Below, piece by piece: positions 25,930 through 34,932 of a DNA stretch of 64,000 bases. The stretch is taken from contig DATKNH010000116.1 in assembly GCA_035541455.1 (NCBI GenBank), positions 62,001 to 126,000 of the forward strand. Reading direction: 5' to 3'. A program made the position numbers and the translations under genes. How positions within the stretch are numbered: position 1 is the stretch's first letter; every line of letters starts with the position of its first letter. The notes under the pieces were generated by a model. The model saw nothing but the letters and a program-made list of their open reading frames with translations. It was not told the DNA's origin and made no database searches. The DNA comes from Syntrophorhabdales bacterium. Its GTDB lineage: Bacteria > Desulfobacterota > Syntrophorhabdia > Syntrophorhabdales > WCHB1-27.

Positions 25930-27639
25930 CTAAACGTAAGGTCCACCACCGGAGATGAACGTTTCAATAATGTTCCCTCTCGTGATCGGAAGGAACAGCA
26001 CCGAAGAATGCTCCGCATCATGGTAAACTCTGAGGCGGGACGGAGACTGGCGTACAAGGCTTCCACTTGCAATCATTTCCAAAGGGTTTTTCGGCTGATC
26101 GTCACTGCAGCTGACCCTGAGTTTTACCCTTGAGCCAGCCTTGAAAAGATTGCCGGTGGGTACGATGGGTATTTTGAACTCGTAGATTTTGCCTGGAACC
26201 AGCGGTTCCGACTTGGTGTGGGGATGATAAGGCGCCCAGGCCTTTGATCTTTCAGGGTCGACTTCGCGATGAGAGCCTCTGAGCCAGCCCCTGGTAAGTA
26301 TTCTTTCATTGTCTTGCGCATCGACTTCCCGCAGGCTTATAAACCAGAAGACTTCAGGGTCTGTGCTCGAAGCATACAGGTTGAGCACGATCGGTCCTAT
26401 CACTTCCGTGTTCTCAACCAGCTTCGGCGTGGAATACTCCAGGTAGCCGCGCCCCCACGGGGAATCGTTGAATGTGTCTGAGCCTTCGTCGTCATGCGGC
26501 AAGTGCTCATGGAGCAATCCGTTTTCGTGCAGGAAGAAAGGTGTCCATTTTGTTTCGGGCAATGGCCATTCCTTAGCTTCTTTCCAGTCATTCGACCCCA
26601 TAACAAAGAGCCGGATCGGCGCCTCGTCCATGATGCCCGTTTCCATGTCTTTGAGCCAATGGTCAAACCAGCGCAGCGATTCGTATTGCAGTTGGTAGAG
26701 CGGGCGATCCAGGTAGGCGGGTGGCGCGATGATCATTTTCTTTGGCACGTTCAGGTTTTCGAAGCTGCGGAATGCTCCGTTCAAGTGAAGCCCGTACATG
26801 CCCCAGCAGCAACCGATGTAGCCAGGCACCTTGATGTTTTCGCACTTGACCTTTCGCACGTCCCAGTACGGTCCATCGAAGGGATGCCTGAGAATGTCGA
26901 TAACGAGGGGGTGCGTCAGCATGTCAGGATTTCTCAAGATCTGAATGAGCTCGGGCACGCCCTGGATATCTTCGTCCTGAAGAAGGCTCTTGATCTCCTC
27001 GGGTTTCGCCTTCGATTTTCCGACCCTGCAATTGTAAAGTGACCCAAGCGCCCACATCCTGCAGAACCCGTGTCCCAGTACGCCGCCGCGGTACACGAAA
27101 TCGCGGTAGCAGTCCGTGGCTGCCCACGGCCCGAAGAAGCATTTCAAGTGAGGAGGGTTCAAGGCTGCTATGTACTGCTGAATCCATCCGAAGTAAGAGA
27201 CGCCGAACATGCCTACATTGCCGGTACACCAAGCCTGACGGGCGATCCATTCGATGACATCATAGCCATCCTGAGCCTCTGGTTCGTCGAGAAAAGGATA
27301 CTCTCCCCCTGATTTACCCGTGCCACGGATACTTGCGATCACGTATACGTATCCCCTCCGCACGTAGGCGTTGGGATCGCCCGCTTCAATGAATGCATTA
27401 CCCTTTTCCTGCCCCGGAAGTTTGAAAAAGTTTGTGGAGAGCGAGTTTTTGGTTATCGGTGCTGTTTGAGCCACCTGGTCGTAAGGATGAAATCCCAAGA
27501 CAGCGGGAAACTTCTCGTTGCTGTCCGGCCTGAAAATATCAGCGTTCAGCTCCACGCCGTCGCGCATGGGAATTTTCACGTTGCGCTCCACCAGCACTTT
27601 GTACTTCAGCTCAGACGTCTTCCAGTTCCTGCCGAACAT
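25930..27639 (-). CDS. CocE/NonD family serine hydrolase (X-Pro dipeptidyl-peptidase S15 type)
   Basis: A 569-residue alpha/beta hydrolase with a C-terminal jelly-roll domain (X-Pro dipeptidyl-peptidase C-terminal type). The N-terminal VERNVKIPMRDGVELNADIFRP is the family signature, and the nucleophile lies in GMFGVSYFG. The start at ATG 27639 has GGAGGAGG 7 bases upstream. There is no signal peptide. It probably cleaves an ester or amide. It follows a Liv-type binding protein by 51 bases and ends a run that begins with a molybdopterin oxidoreductase, which suggests that the imported compound is hydrolysed here. Confidence 0.9.
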   Translation of the reverse strand: MFGRNWKTSELKYKVLVERNVKIPMRDGVELNADIFRPDSNEKFPAVLGFHPYDQVAQTAPITKNSLSTNFFKLPGQEKGNAFIEAGDPNAYVRRGYVYVIASIRGTGKSGGEYPFLDEPEAQDGYDVIEWIARQAWCTGNVGMFGVSYFGWIQQYIAALNPPHLKCFFGPWAATDCYRDFVYRGGVLGHGFCRMWALGSLYNCRVGKSKAKPEEIKSLLQDEDIQGVPELIQILRNPDMLTHPLVIDILRHPFDGPYWDVRKVKCENIKVPGYIGCCWGMYGLHLNGAFRSFENLNVPKKMIIAPPAYLDRPLYQLQYESLRWFDHWLKDMETGIMDEAPIRLFVMGSNDWKEAKEWPLPETKWTPFFLHENGLLHEHLPHDDEGSDTFNDSPWGRGYLEYSTPKLVENTEVIGPIVLNLYASSTDPEVFWFISLREVDAQDNERILTRGWLRGSHREVDPERSKAWAPYHPHTKSEPLVPGKIYEFKIPIVPTGNLFKAGSRVKLRVSCSDDQPKNPLEMIASGSLVRQSPSRLRVYHDAEHSSVLFLPITRGNIIETFISGGGPYV

Positions 27640-27690
27640 GAGTAATGCCTCCTCCAAAGAATGATTGATACTACTGCGCCGCGATCTTCT

Positions 27691-28911
27691 TTACTTGCTC
27701 CAATTCGGCCGCGGGTAGACAAACTTCGTGGTGGCCACGCTCTTAGGCCAGATGAGCTCAATCTGCCCGTTGGTCATCTGGATCATGTAGTTAAATGCGG
27801 GCGGCAGGCCGGCCTTGTCGAATTTGACTCCTTTCATGTACGGCAGATCGAACGTGTGGCTTCTCATATAATCGCGGATTGTTTTTTGATCCAGCGTACC
27901 CGCGCCCTGCACAGCGAGTTCCAGGGTTTTCATCCAGCAGTAGCCAAGGCCGAAATAGGTGGGAGCGGACGGAAGCCCGAGCTTCGCTTTCGCGCCTGCG
28001 TTGATCGCGTCGTTGCCGGGAAATGGAAGACGCGAGCACCACCACATGTTTGCGACTACATTGTTGCCATCAGGCCCCATTTCCTTCATCCAGGCAGGTA
28101 TGGTCGACGCGATCAGGTGCATAATCATCTTAGGGTTATAATTCATTGCCTTTGCTGACCGTGTCAGCATGACGCCATCATCAAAAAAGCTGAAACAGAA
28201 CATGATTTCTGCGTTTCTTCCCTTGGCTTTGCTGATGAGCGGGTTCGCATCGGAAAGCGGCAGGTTGTAGACCTCGTCCACGACGACTTTGATGCCATTC
28301 TTTTCGAGCCACTGGACAACCGTGGGCCGTGTAGAAACGCCGATGACATTGTTCATTGAGAACACGGCTGCGCTCTTGGGCCACTGCGCTTTGGGGATCA
28401 GATCTTCCAGCACTCCTGCCACAGCGATGACCGTCCATTCGCTCATCAGCGGAGGGCTTGCAAAGCTGTAGGTGTACCCCTGTTCGAAGGACTTCATGTG
28501 ACCGCCCTGCCCGATAAATACCTTGCCGTATTTCTCAGCAAGAGGCATGAGCGCAACATCTGTAGGCCCGGGGTAGCCGCCGAACAGAAGGTCCACTTTG
28601 TCAATCGTAATGGCGCGCTCATAATAGGTCACCGCCTTGTCGGCGCTGCTCTCATCGTCATACATTATCAGCTTGACGGGACGCCCGAGAAGACCTCCCC
28701 TTGCGTTAATATCTTCGGCCCAGTACTCGTACCCGGCCTTGATAAGTTTGGCCTGCTCGGATGCCAAACCTGTCAACGGCAGAGAACCGCCGATTTTTAT
28801 CGGCTCGCCCGAGGGTGCTGCGGCTGTTTTTGCGCCTTGGCCAAACGCAAGGCTGCCAAACAAAACGACGGCAATTAGGACACACGCGGCTACTCTAAGT
28901 CCCTTTTTCAT
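27691..28911 (-). CDS. Branched-chain amino acid-type ABC transporter substrate-binding protein
   Basis: A 406-residue periplasmic receptor of the LivJ/Peripla_BP_6 family with signal peptide (KGLRVAACVLIAVVLFGSLAFG) and the opening PIKIGGSLPLTGLASEQAKL. ATG 28911 fits a GGGGG site better than ATG 28917. No permease or ATPase is adjacent; the livGFHM set at 5839-9158 has no receptor of its own and could be its partner. The ligand is unknown and is probably linked to the adjoining hydrolase and molybdopterin enzyme. Confidence 0.9.
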   Translation of the reverse strand: MKKGLRVAACVLIAVVLFGSLAFGQGAKTAAAPSGEPIKIGGSLPLTGLASEQAKLIKAGYEYWAEDINARGGLLGRPVKLIMYDDESSADKAVTYYERAITIDKVDLLFGGYPGPTDVALMPLAEKYGKVFIGQGGHMKSFEQGYTYSFASPPLMSEWTVIAVAGVLEDLIPKAQWPKSAAVFSMNNVIGVSTRPTVVQWLEKNGIKVVVDEVYNLPLSDANPLISKAKGRNAEIMFCFSFFDDGVMLTRSAKAMNYNPKMIMHLIASTIPAWMKEMGPDGNNVVANMWWCSRLPFPGNDAINAGAKAKLGLPSAPTYFGLGYCWMKTLELAVQGAGTLDQKTIRDYMRSHTFDLPYMKGVKFDKAGLPPAFNYMIQMTNGQIELIWPKSVATTKFVYPRPNWSK

Positions 28912-28958
28912 CCTCATCCCCCTTTTTTAAGCGCTGCCCAGACAGCAGCTATATGCAG

Positions 28959-29510
28959 CTATATACTGCTCAAGTCCGGCAGCGCCAGCTTCCATTTACT
29001 TGATACGTAACACGCCCGCCCCAGCATGAGCACATGCTCTCCTTTTGTTATCGAGGCAAGCTCTTCCGGTGTCACCCACTGCAAGGCCCCGCCTATGCAA
29101 TGCTGCACGCAGGAAGGCTCCAGGCCTGCTGATCGGCGCAGTGCGCAGAGGTCGCAGTGGCCCGCCGCACGTGTTGTGTTGTTGTAAGCCATGGCGCCAT
29201 AGGGGCACCCATAGACACAGAGTTGGCAGCCGGTGCATGCCTCCTCGTCGACCAGCACAGTACCGTCTTCCTGCTTGGCTATGGCATCAACCGGGCAGAG
29301 CGCAGCACACACCGGATTATCGCAGTGGAAACACATCACGGGGACGAAATCCAGATAAAGCCGATCCCCGGCTTTTCTCGGTCCTATGGTTTCAATCCGG
29401 CACCATCTGGGGCCTCCTTCAAAAGCCAGCCCGTGCTCTTCACGACAGGCAACCTCGCACGCGTGACAGCGAACACAGTTGTCGAGATCGATGAGAAGGA
29501 TGCTATCCAA
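28959..29510 (-). CDS. 4Fe-4S ferredoxin subunit of molybdopterin oxidoreductase
   Basis: A 183-residue DmsB/NrfC-type electron-transfer subunit with cysteine groups for four clusters: CVRCHACEVAC, CFHCDNPVCAALCP, CTGCQLCVYGCP and CDLC...CVQHC. It has no signal peptide. It overlaps the catalytic subunit gene by 8 bases and should form a soluble cytoplasmic complex with it or be carried with it. Confidence 0.92.
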   Translation of the reverse strand: MDSILLIDLDNCVRCHACEVACREEHGLAFEGGPRWCRIETIGPRKAGDRLYLDFVPVMCFHCDNPVCAALCPVDAIAKQEDGTVLVDEEACTGCQLCVYGCPYGAMAYNNTTRAAGHCDLCALRRSAGLEPSCVQHCIGGALQWVTPEELASITKGEHVLMLGRACYVSSKWKLALPDLSSI

Positions 29511-31839
29511 GAGGCCCTTCTTCTTTCCTGCGTATCCTGCATAGCTGGCAGCGGAGTTGAGCGCTTCCTATGATCGGCGCGCAGGTTTTGTTGTCGGTCA
29601 GCAGATTCACATTGTTCTTGCCCGGCCAATGGCTCGCTACCTGGATCACTCTCGGGTCTATGCCTTCGGTAAGAGATGCCCTTGCCTCCATCTGCCCTCG
29701 CGGCGATTCGATGATGATCGCGTCCCCGTCAGCGATGCTGAGCCGGCGCGCTGTTTCCGGATTAATGGTTGCGAGCAGCTCCGGCACAATCTCCCGCAAT
29801 GCAGGTATGTTGCGGAGCTCTGAATGACGGAAAACAGGAGCCCTGCCGCCCGTAGTGAATATCAGGGGATATTCCCGGGCGAGTTCCGGGGTGCTTACGG
29901 GACTTTCCGTGGGCTCGCGAAAGCCGGGCAGGGGATCAAAACCCATCTCCTCCAGGCGAGGATCATACAGCTGGACTTTTCCGGAAGGCGTATTGAAGCC
30001 CTTTGCCTCGTATTTCTTGAACGCGTCAGGAATGGTGATGCGACCTTTCTTTTTGAACTCCTGATACGTCACTCCCGAAGGTTGAAGGAGGAAATCGAAG
30101 TAGGCATCGTCGCTCGGGAACATGCGCTCGCCAAAGCCGAGCTTCGCGGCAAGCTCATTCAGAACCGTGTAATCGGTGCGGCACTCGCCCAACTGCACAA
30201 CTTTCTGCTGAAGGTGGATTCCGTTGAAGGAAGTCTGATCGTGGCACGCGACGCCGCCTCGTTCCATCCAGCTTCCGCAGGGGAGCAGGATGTCTGCAAT
30301 GCGTGCGGTTTCCGTCATGAAGAGATCAGCCACCACAAAGAAATCGAGGCTCATCAAGGCTTCAGCGACCATGGGCGTGTTGGGATACGCAACCAGCATG
30401 TTATTACCGTGGCAATAGACTGCACGCACCGGGTACGGTTTGCCGGTCAGCACTGCTTGCCAGACAGTATGGTTGTGGGCGGAGGGCGACGGCATGACGC
30501 ACGCTTCGCCAGCGAGTAACGGATATTCTTTGCTGCCCAGTCGTTTTTCGTGATGTTCTCTGGTCAAATAGTCAAGGCCTGATTCTGCCTTCCTTCCGTG
30601 CAGTTTTTTCGGCATGCTGATCACGTTGCCGCCAGGCACGTCGATGTTGCCGGTGATGGCAGCGAGAATGGTGAGGGCGCGCGTTGTGGAGATGGTATCG
30701 GCGTTTTGATCTATGGAGAGACACTCCGTGATTGAAGCCGGCTTTGTCGTCGCGTACAACCTGGCCGCTTCCCTGATGAGATGCTCTGGGACCCACGTGA
30801 TCTGCGCCACTCGTTCCGGAGGATACTCGCTTACCCGTTTTTTAAACTGATCCCATCCGGAGCACCAGCGCTCAACAAATTTCCTGTCGTAGAGCCCCTC
30901 TTCGATAATGACGTGGAGCATGCCGAGAGCGAGAGCTGCATCGGTCCCGGGCCGTAGCTGGAGCCACAGATCTGCTTTTGAGGCTGTCTCACAGAGCAGA
31001 GGGTCCACTACAATCATCTTGGCTCCCTGCGAGCGTGCATCCATCATGCCTACAGCTTTGACCGGCCACGTCGCTGTGGGATTGACACCCCATACGAGGA
31101 GGCACTTCGAGCCTTCGTAGTAGGGATTCTCGAGCGCAGGGGTTCCAAGCGTGAGTATGCCCGCGGTCATTCTCGGGAACCAGCACTGGGCGATGCCCGG
31201 CCCCATACACTGTTTGCCGTATGCGTTGGCAAAGCGCGAGAAGTAACCGACCCATCCGCGGTTTGTGCCTGTGGCGAGCAGGACGCTGTTAGGGCCATAC
31301 GTCTTTTCAACCGACCTCAAGTTCTTGACGATGCTATCGTACGCTTCGTCCCAGGAGATTCTTTCCCATTTGCCTTCGCCACGCTCTCCTGCTCTCTTCA
31401 TGGGGTAGAGCAGGCGATCGGGATGATAGAGTATGCCCTTTGATGCAAGGCCTTTGGCGCAGAGCGTGCCTTTCGTCACGGGCGAGCTCGTATCGCCCTC
31501 TACGAGCACTACGCTTCCATCTTTCACGTGGACACGCGCATCGCATCCCTGGTTGCAGATGAAACATTCAGTCTTGTAGGCTGTTGTTCCGCGCAGGTGG
31601 TCCTGTTTCACCGTCTCAATTGCATCCTGTCTGCGCTTCGCCGCGTGCCTGACCGGTTCAATCGGCTCAAGTCGTTCACCCAGCAATTCTCGGGCGAATC
31701 TTTGCCGTCTGCACGCAGGGCAGAGGAGCCGGAAGACACGCTCGGCCATGCCTTTCTCTTTTGCAATCGATGCTATTTTCTCGAATGTCCGGAGAGGGAG
31801 TACGGGCTTTCCACAGAGCTGACAGGAACCTTGCTGCAT
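29503..31839 (-). CDS. Molybdopterin oxidoreductase catalytic subunit with N-terminal zinc-ribbon extension
   Basis: A 778-residue DMSO-reductase-family enzyme that binds a bis-MGD molybdenum or tungsten cofactor. The first Fe-S cluster is held by Cys92, Cys95, Cys99 and Cys127. Cys219 in IAQCWFPRMTAG aligns with the metal-ligand cysteine region of acetylene-hydratase-like members. The C terminus has the cofactor-contacting domain (PLIFTTGGRAPVFRHSELRN). Unusually, residues 6-43 add a CxxC...CxxC module (Cys6, Cys9, Cys40, Cys43) before the catalytic part. There is no Tat signal, so it is cytoplasmic. It is first in an operon with its ferredoxin, a Liv-type receptor and a hydrolase. Substrate unknown. 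Confidence 0.92.
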   Translation of the reverse strand: MQQGSCQLCGKPVLPLRTFEKIASIAKEKGMAERVFRLLCPACRRQRFARELLGERLEPIEPVRHAAKRRQDAIETVKQDHLRGTTAYKTECFICNQGCDARVHVKDGSVVLVEGDTSSPVTKGTLCAKGLASKGILYHPDRLLYPMKRAGERGEGKWERISWDEAYDSIVKNLRSVEKTYGPNSVLLATGTNRGWVGYFSRFANAYGKQCMGPGIAQCWFPRMTAGILTLGTPALENPYYEGSKCLLVWGVNPTATWPVKAVGMMDARSQGAKMIVVDPLLCETASKADLWLQLRPGTDAALALGMLHVIIEEGLYDRKFVERWCSGWDQFKKRVSEYPPERVAQITWVPEHLIREAARLYATTKPASITECLSIDQNADTISTTRALTILAAITGNIDVPGGNVISMPKKLHGRKAESGLDYLTREHHEKRLGSKEYPLLAGEACVMPSPSAHNHTVWQAVLTGKPYPVRAVYCHGNNMLVAYPNTPMVAEALMSLDFFVVADLFMTETARIADILLPCGSWMERGGVACHDQTSFNGIHLQQKVVQLGECRTDYTVLNELAAKLGFGERMFPSDDAYFDFLLQPSGVTYQEFKKKGRITIPDAFKKYEAKGFNTPSGKVQLYDPRLEEMGFDPLPGFREPTESPVSTPELAREYPLIFTTGGRAPVFRHSELRNIPALREIVPELLATINPETARRLSIADGDAIIIESPRGQMEARASLTEGIDPRVIQVASHWPGKNNVNLLTDNKTCAPIIGSAQLRCQLCRIRRKEEGPLG

Positions 31840-31841
31840 AA

Positions 31842-31861
31842 CGAGGGGTCTTGCTCCTCGG
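31842..31861 (-). promoter_or_regulatory. Leader hairpin covering the ribosome-binding site of the molybdopterin oxidoreductase gene
   Basis: CGAGG at 31842-31846 pairs with CCTCG at 31856-31860. On the minus strand this puts the only GGAG-type ribosome-binding site, inside GAGGAG, in a stem just before the ATG at 31839. It could damp translation. This is an observation from sequence; function is inferred. Confidence 0.3.
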
Positions 31862-31886
31862 AGTAGTTAGCTGTGATGTACCTGCA

Positions 31887-31916
31887 ACGTTACCAGAAGG
31901 GGACTCGGAGTGTCAA
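31887..31916 (-). promoter_or_regulatory. Sigma-70-type promoter for the leftward molybdopterin operon
   Basis: On the minus strand TTGACA (complement of 31911-31916) is followed after 18 bases by TAACGT (complement of 31887-31892), about 50 bases upstream of the start codon at 31839. The -35 box is perfect and the -10 box is moderate. Confidence 0.45.
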
Positions 31917-31957
31917 GATATATCCGGTTTTTATGAATCGAGAGTCCGAGAATTGTG

Positions 31958-31986
31958 TTGACACCCCCCGCCGCGCGATATAGATT
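31958..31986 (+). promoter_or_regulatory. Sigma-70-type promoter for the efflux operon
   Basis: TTGACA at 31958-31963 and TAGATT at 31981-31986 are separated by 17 bases, 52 bases upstream of the efflux operon start at 32038. It is back to back with the leftward promoter. No operator was recognised and no regulator gene is adjacent. Confidence 0.5.
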
Positions 31987-32037
31987 TGCTCAAGTATTCC
32001 GCTGTTCGTTGCACTCGGCGAAGAGAGAAATTTTGAA

Positions 32038-33609
32038 ATGTGGATGAATAGAGCCCTCTTTCTGCTGATTCTGCTGTTGATGGTCGGATGTGCTAAGGTA
32101 GGGCCGAACTATACGCGGCCTGAGACAGCCGTGTTGCCGAACTGGATAGAGGCCGGCGACAAACGTCTTACGAATGAGCCTGCAGATTATCGCTCGTGGT
32201 GGAAGGTATTCAATGATCCTGTGCTCGACCGGCTCATCGACACGGCGTACCGGCAGAACCTGCCTCTGAGGGTGGCCGGTATCAGAGTGCTCGAAGCCCG
32301 TGCGCAGCTCGGGATTGCCGTCGGTTCACTCTATCCCCAGACGCAGCAGGGTATCGGGTCGCTTCAGTACAATCGATTGAGTGAGCATTCCACGCTCGCC
32401 GCCTTCTCGAGCCAGCTCGAGAGCTACTGGCAGGATCAGATCGGTGTGACAGCCTCGTGGGAGATTGATTTCTGGGGAAGGTTCAGGAGGGCTATTGAAT
32501 CGGCTGACGCGACATTGCTTGCGAGCGTTGCCGATTACGACAATACGCTGGTGAGCCTTGTTTCGGATGTGGCAACCAACTATATCGCGATAAAGACGCT
32601 CGAAAAAAGGATCGACATAGCGAAGGAAAACAGTGTTATCCAACGTGAGAACCTTGAATTAGCCGAAGCCAAGTACACATACGGTACAGCCTCGCAGAGG
32701 GACGTTCAGCAAGCGAAGACGATCCTCATGAATACGGAGGCCGCTGTGCCCGCCCTCCAGATACAGCTCGAACAGACGAAGCATGCTGTCAGCACGTTGC
32801 TCGGCCTTCCGCCGGGGGGCCTCGCAGAGATCCTGGCTGGCTCTCCGGGGATACCCGTTCCTCCTCCGCAGGTAGCGCTGGGGATCCCTGCGGATCTACT
32901 GCGGCGGCGGCCCGACGTGCGCAGGGCAGAATACCAGGCGATGGCTCAAGCTTCACAGATCGGTGTGGCCAAGGCCGACCTCTATCCTGCTTTCTCACTG
33001 ACAGGAACGTTCAGTCTCATCTCAACGGACTTAGGCAACTCGACACTGGCCGACATGGTGAACTGGCACAGCAGAAATGTCGTTGCGGGTCCTGGGTTCA
33101 CATGGAATCTTTTTAACTACGGCCGGTTCACGAATAACGTACGGTTGCAGGACGCGAAGTTTCAGGAGCTTCTCACGGCGTACCAGAACGTTGTGCTTCA
33201 GGCGCAGCAGAATGTGGAAGACGGACTGGTAGGGTTTCTGAAATCGCAGGAGCGGGCGGAGATGCTTGCAGAGAGCACCGATGCCGCACGACAGGCGCTC
33301 GATCTCGCTGTTGAGCAATATCGCGGAGGGATCACCGACTTTACCACGGTGATAACCAGCGAGCAGTCTCTGCTGAGCGCACAGGATACGTTTGTGAGTA
33401 ACCTGGGAAGCGTTGCAAGTAATCTGGTGGCCATTTACCGGGGTCTCGGAGGCGGCTGGCAGATCAGGGAAGGGATGGATCTCGTGCCTCCTGAGATAAA
33501 AGAAGCGATGACGAAGCGCACGAACTGGGGAAATTTGCTGGAGCCGGCAGCCTACATGCCGCCTGCATCGGAAGAACCCCGATCCTTGATCCGAAGCCCG
33601 GACTGGTGA
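32038..33609 (+). CDS. RND efflux outer-membrane lipoprotein, NodT/OprM family
   Basis: A 523-residue TolC-like channel. The signal peptide ends in a lipobox (LMVGCAKVGPNYTRPE), and both tandem outer-membrane-factor repeats are present, including RPDVRRAEYQAMAQASQIGVAKADLYPAFSL-type motifs near residue 285. It forms the outer-membrane exit duct for the adaptor and pump encoded next. It is first gene of a three-gene operon. Confidence 0.93.
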   Translation: MWMNRALFLLILLLMVGCAKVGPNYTRPETAVLPNWIEAGDKRLTNEPADYRSWWKVFNDPVLDRLIDTAYRQNLPLRVAGIRVLEARAQLGIAVGSLYPQTQQGIGSLQYNRLSEHSTLAAFSSQLESYWQDQIGVTASWEIDFWGRFRRAIESADATLLASVADYDNTLVSLVSDVATNYIAIKTLEKRIDIAKENSVIQRENLELAEAKYTYGTASQRDVQQAKTILMNTEAAVPALQIQLEQTKHAVSTLLGLPPGGLAEILAGSPGIPVPPPQVALGIPADLLRRRPDVRRAEYQAMAQASQIGVAKADLYPAFSLTGTFSLISTDLGNSTLADMVNWHSRNVVAGPGFTWNLFNYGRFTNNVRLQDAKFQELLTAYQNVVLQAQQNVEDGLVGFLKSQERAEMLAESTDAARQALDLAVEQYRGGITDFTTVITSEQSLLSAQDTFVSNLGSVASNLVAIYRGLGGGWQIREGMDLVPPEIKEAMTKRTNWGNLLEPAAYMPPASEEPRSLIRSPDW

Positions 33610-33619
33610 GAAAGGAGCA

Positions 33620-33765
33620 AATTACAAATCACAATGTCTAAATTCCAAACAATGTCAAAATTCCAATATTCAAAACAGAGGCGTCCGTACTTGACGTCAT
33701 TAATATTTGGGCTGATTAGATATTGTTTGGAATTTGGTGCTTGGAATTTGAGATTTAGGCGAGGG
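33620..33765. repeat. AT-rich imperfect palindromic repeat, copy B, at the adaptor gene start
   Basis: AATTCCAAACAAT at 33641-33653 returns as its reverse complement at 33722-33734, with further AAATT-rich similarity in both arms. The element lies between the outer-membrane channel and adaptor genes. It is in frame with the adaptor, so a longer reading from 33634 would turn it into protein. Copy A is at 2462-2602. Confidence 0.65.
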
Positions 33766-34932
33766 GTGTACCTTCTGCTCATTCTCTTAACCCTCGCCTT
33801 AGCGGCTTGCCACGAGAATCCCAAAGCCGGTCCGCCGCCTCCACCTCAAGTGACAGTTGCGCAGCCGCTTGAACGTTCGGTCACCGATTATCTCGAATTA
33901 ACAGGCAGTACGCAGGCCATCATGACCGTGCAGTTGCGCGCCCGTGTGGCGGGTTATCTGGAGAAGGTTCTTTTCCAGGACGGACAATTCGTGAGTGAAA
34001 ATCAACTGCTTTTCGTCATACAGCAGAATACGTACAAGGACAGCTTACGGCAGGCGGAAGCCGCAATCGCGCTGCAGAAGGCGCAGCTCGAGTACGCTTC
34101 GGCGCAATTCATTCGGTACACCGAGTTGTTCCAGCGAAAGGCAGCGGCTCAATCGGACGTGGACAACTGGCGCTTCCAGAGGGATGCGGCCCGCGCGAAC
34201 CTGGCGAACGCCGAGGCCAGCCGTGATCTTGCGAAGCTCAACCTTGACTACACGGAAGTAAGAGCGCCGTTTGACGGCCGCATAGACCGCAGGCTCGTTG
34301 ACCCGGGTAATCTCGTGGGATCGGGGGAGAACACGGTGCTTGTGTCGCTCAACAAGATCAATCCCATCTATGTCTACTTTACGATCAGCGATTCCGATCT
34401 CGCCCGGCTTACGAAAGAGGCGAAGTGGAGCGCGAGAAAAGTGGAGTCGCAGAAATGGCCGGTCTTCATGAGCGTCCTCAACGAAAAGGATTACTCTCAC
34501 CGCGGCGTTCTTGACTTTGCGTCGATCGCAATTACTTCAACAACAGGGACCCTGCAATTGAGAGGGATCTTCGAGAACCCCGACGGGGAGATCGTCCCCG
34601 GTGTTTACGCCTCCATCCGCGTCCCCGTGAAAACGAGAGTAGCCGCGCTCGTCCCGCAAGATGCGGTGGGCAATGATCAGCGCGGCACGTTCCTGATAGT
34701 TGTGAACCAATCGAATGTGGTAGAGAGACGAGGTGTAAAGACGGGTCATCTTGAGGGGCAGTTCCGCGTGATTGATGAGGGCATTACGAACAAAGACTGG
34801 GTCGTGATAAAGGGACTCCAGAAGGCTGTTCCCGGCCGTACAGTAACTCCCCTGAAACAGGAGCTGCGAGACTCTCCCGCGGCCACCTCCAGCAATTCAA
34901 AATCTACCAGCGCCCCTACCGGCAATCGATGA
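33748..34932 (+). CDS. RND efflux periplasmic adaptor (HlyD/AcrA family), lipoprotein
   Basis: A membrane-fusion protein of about 394 residues. A TTG at 33748 gives a compact basic N terminus (RFRRG), a hydrophobic core and a lipobox (LALAACHE); GTG 33766 and a far-upstream ATG at 33634 are alternatives, the last translating a repeat element. The lipoyl/barrel halves flank a long helical hairpin (residues about 100-170), and VRAPFDGRIDRRLVDPGNLVG is the classic second lipoyl motif. It bridges the pump and outer-membrane channel. It overlaps the pump gene by 4 bases. The start is uncertain. Confidence 0.88.
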   Translation: MRFRRGVYLLLILLTLALAACHENPKAGPPPPPQVTVAQPLERSVTDYLELTGSTQAIMTVQLRARVAGYLEKVLFQDGQFVSENQLLFVIQQNTYKDSLRQAEAAIALQKAQLEYASAQFIRYTELFQRKAAAQSDVDNWRFQRDAARANLANAEASRDLAKLNLDYTEVRAPFDGRIDRRLVDPGNLVGSGENTVLVSLNKINPIYVYFTISDSDLARLTKEAKWSARKVESQKWPVFMSVLNEKDYSHRGVLDFASIAITSTTGTLQLRGIFENPDGEIVPGVYASIRVPVKTRVAALVPQDAVGNDQRGTFLIVVNQSNVVERRGVKTGHLEGQFRVIDEGITNKDWVVIKGLQKAVPGRTVTPLKQELRDSPAATSSNSKSTSAPTGNR

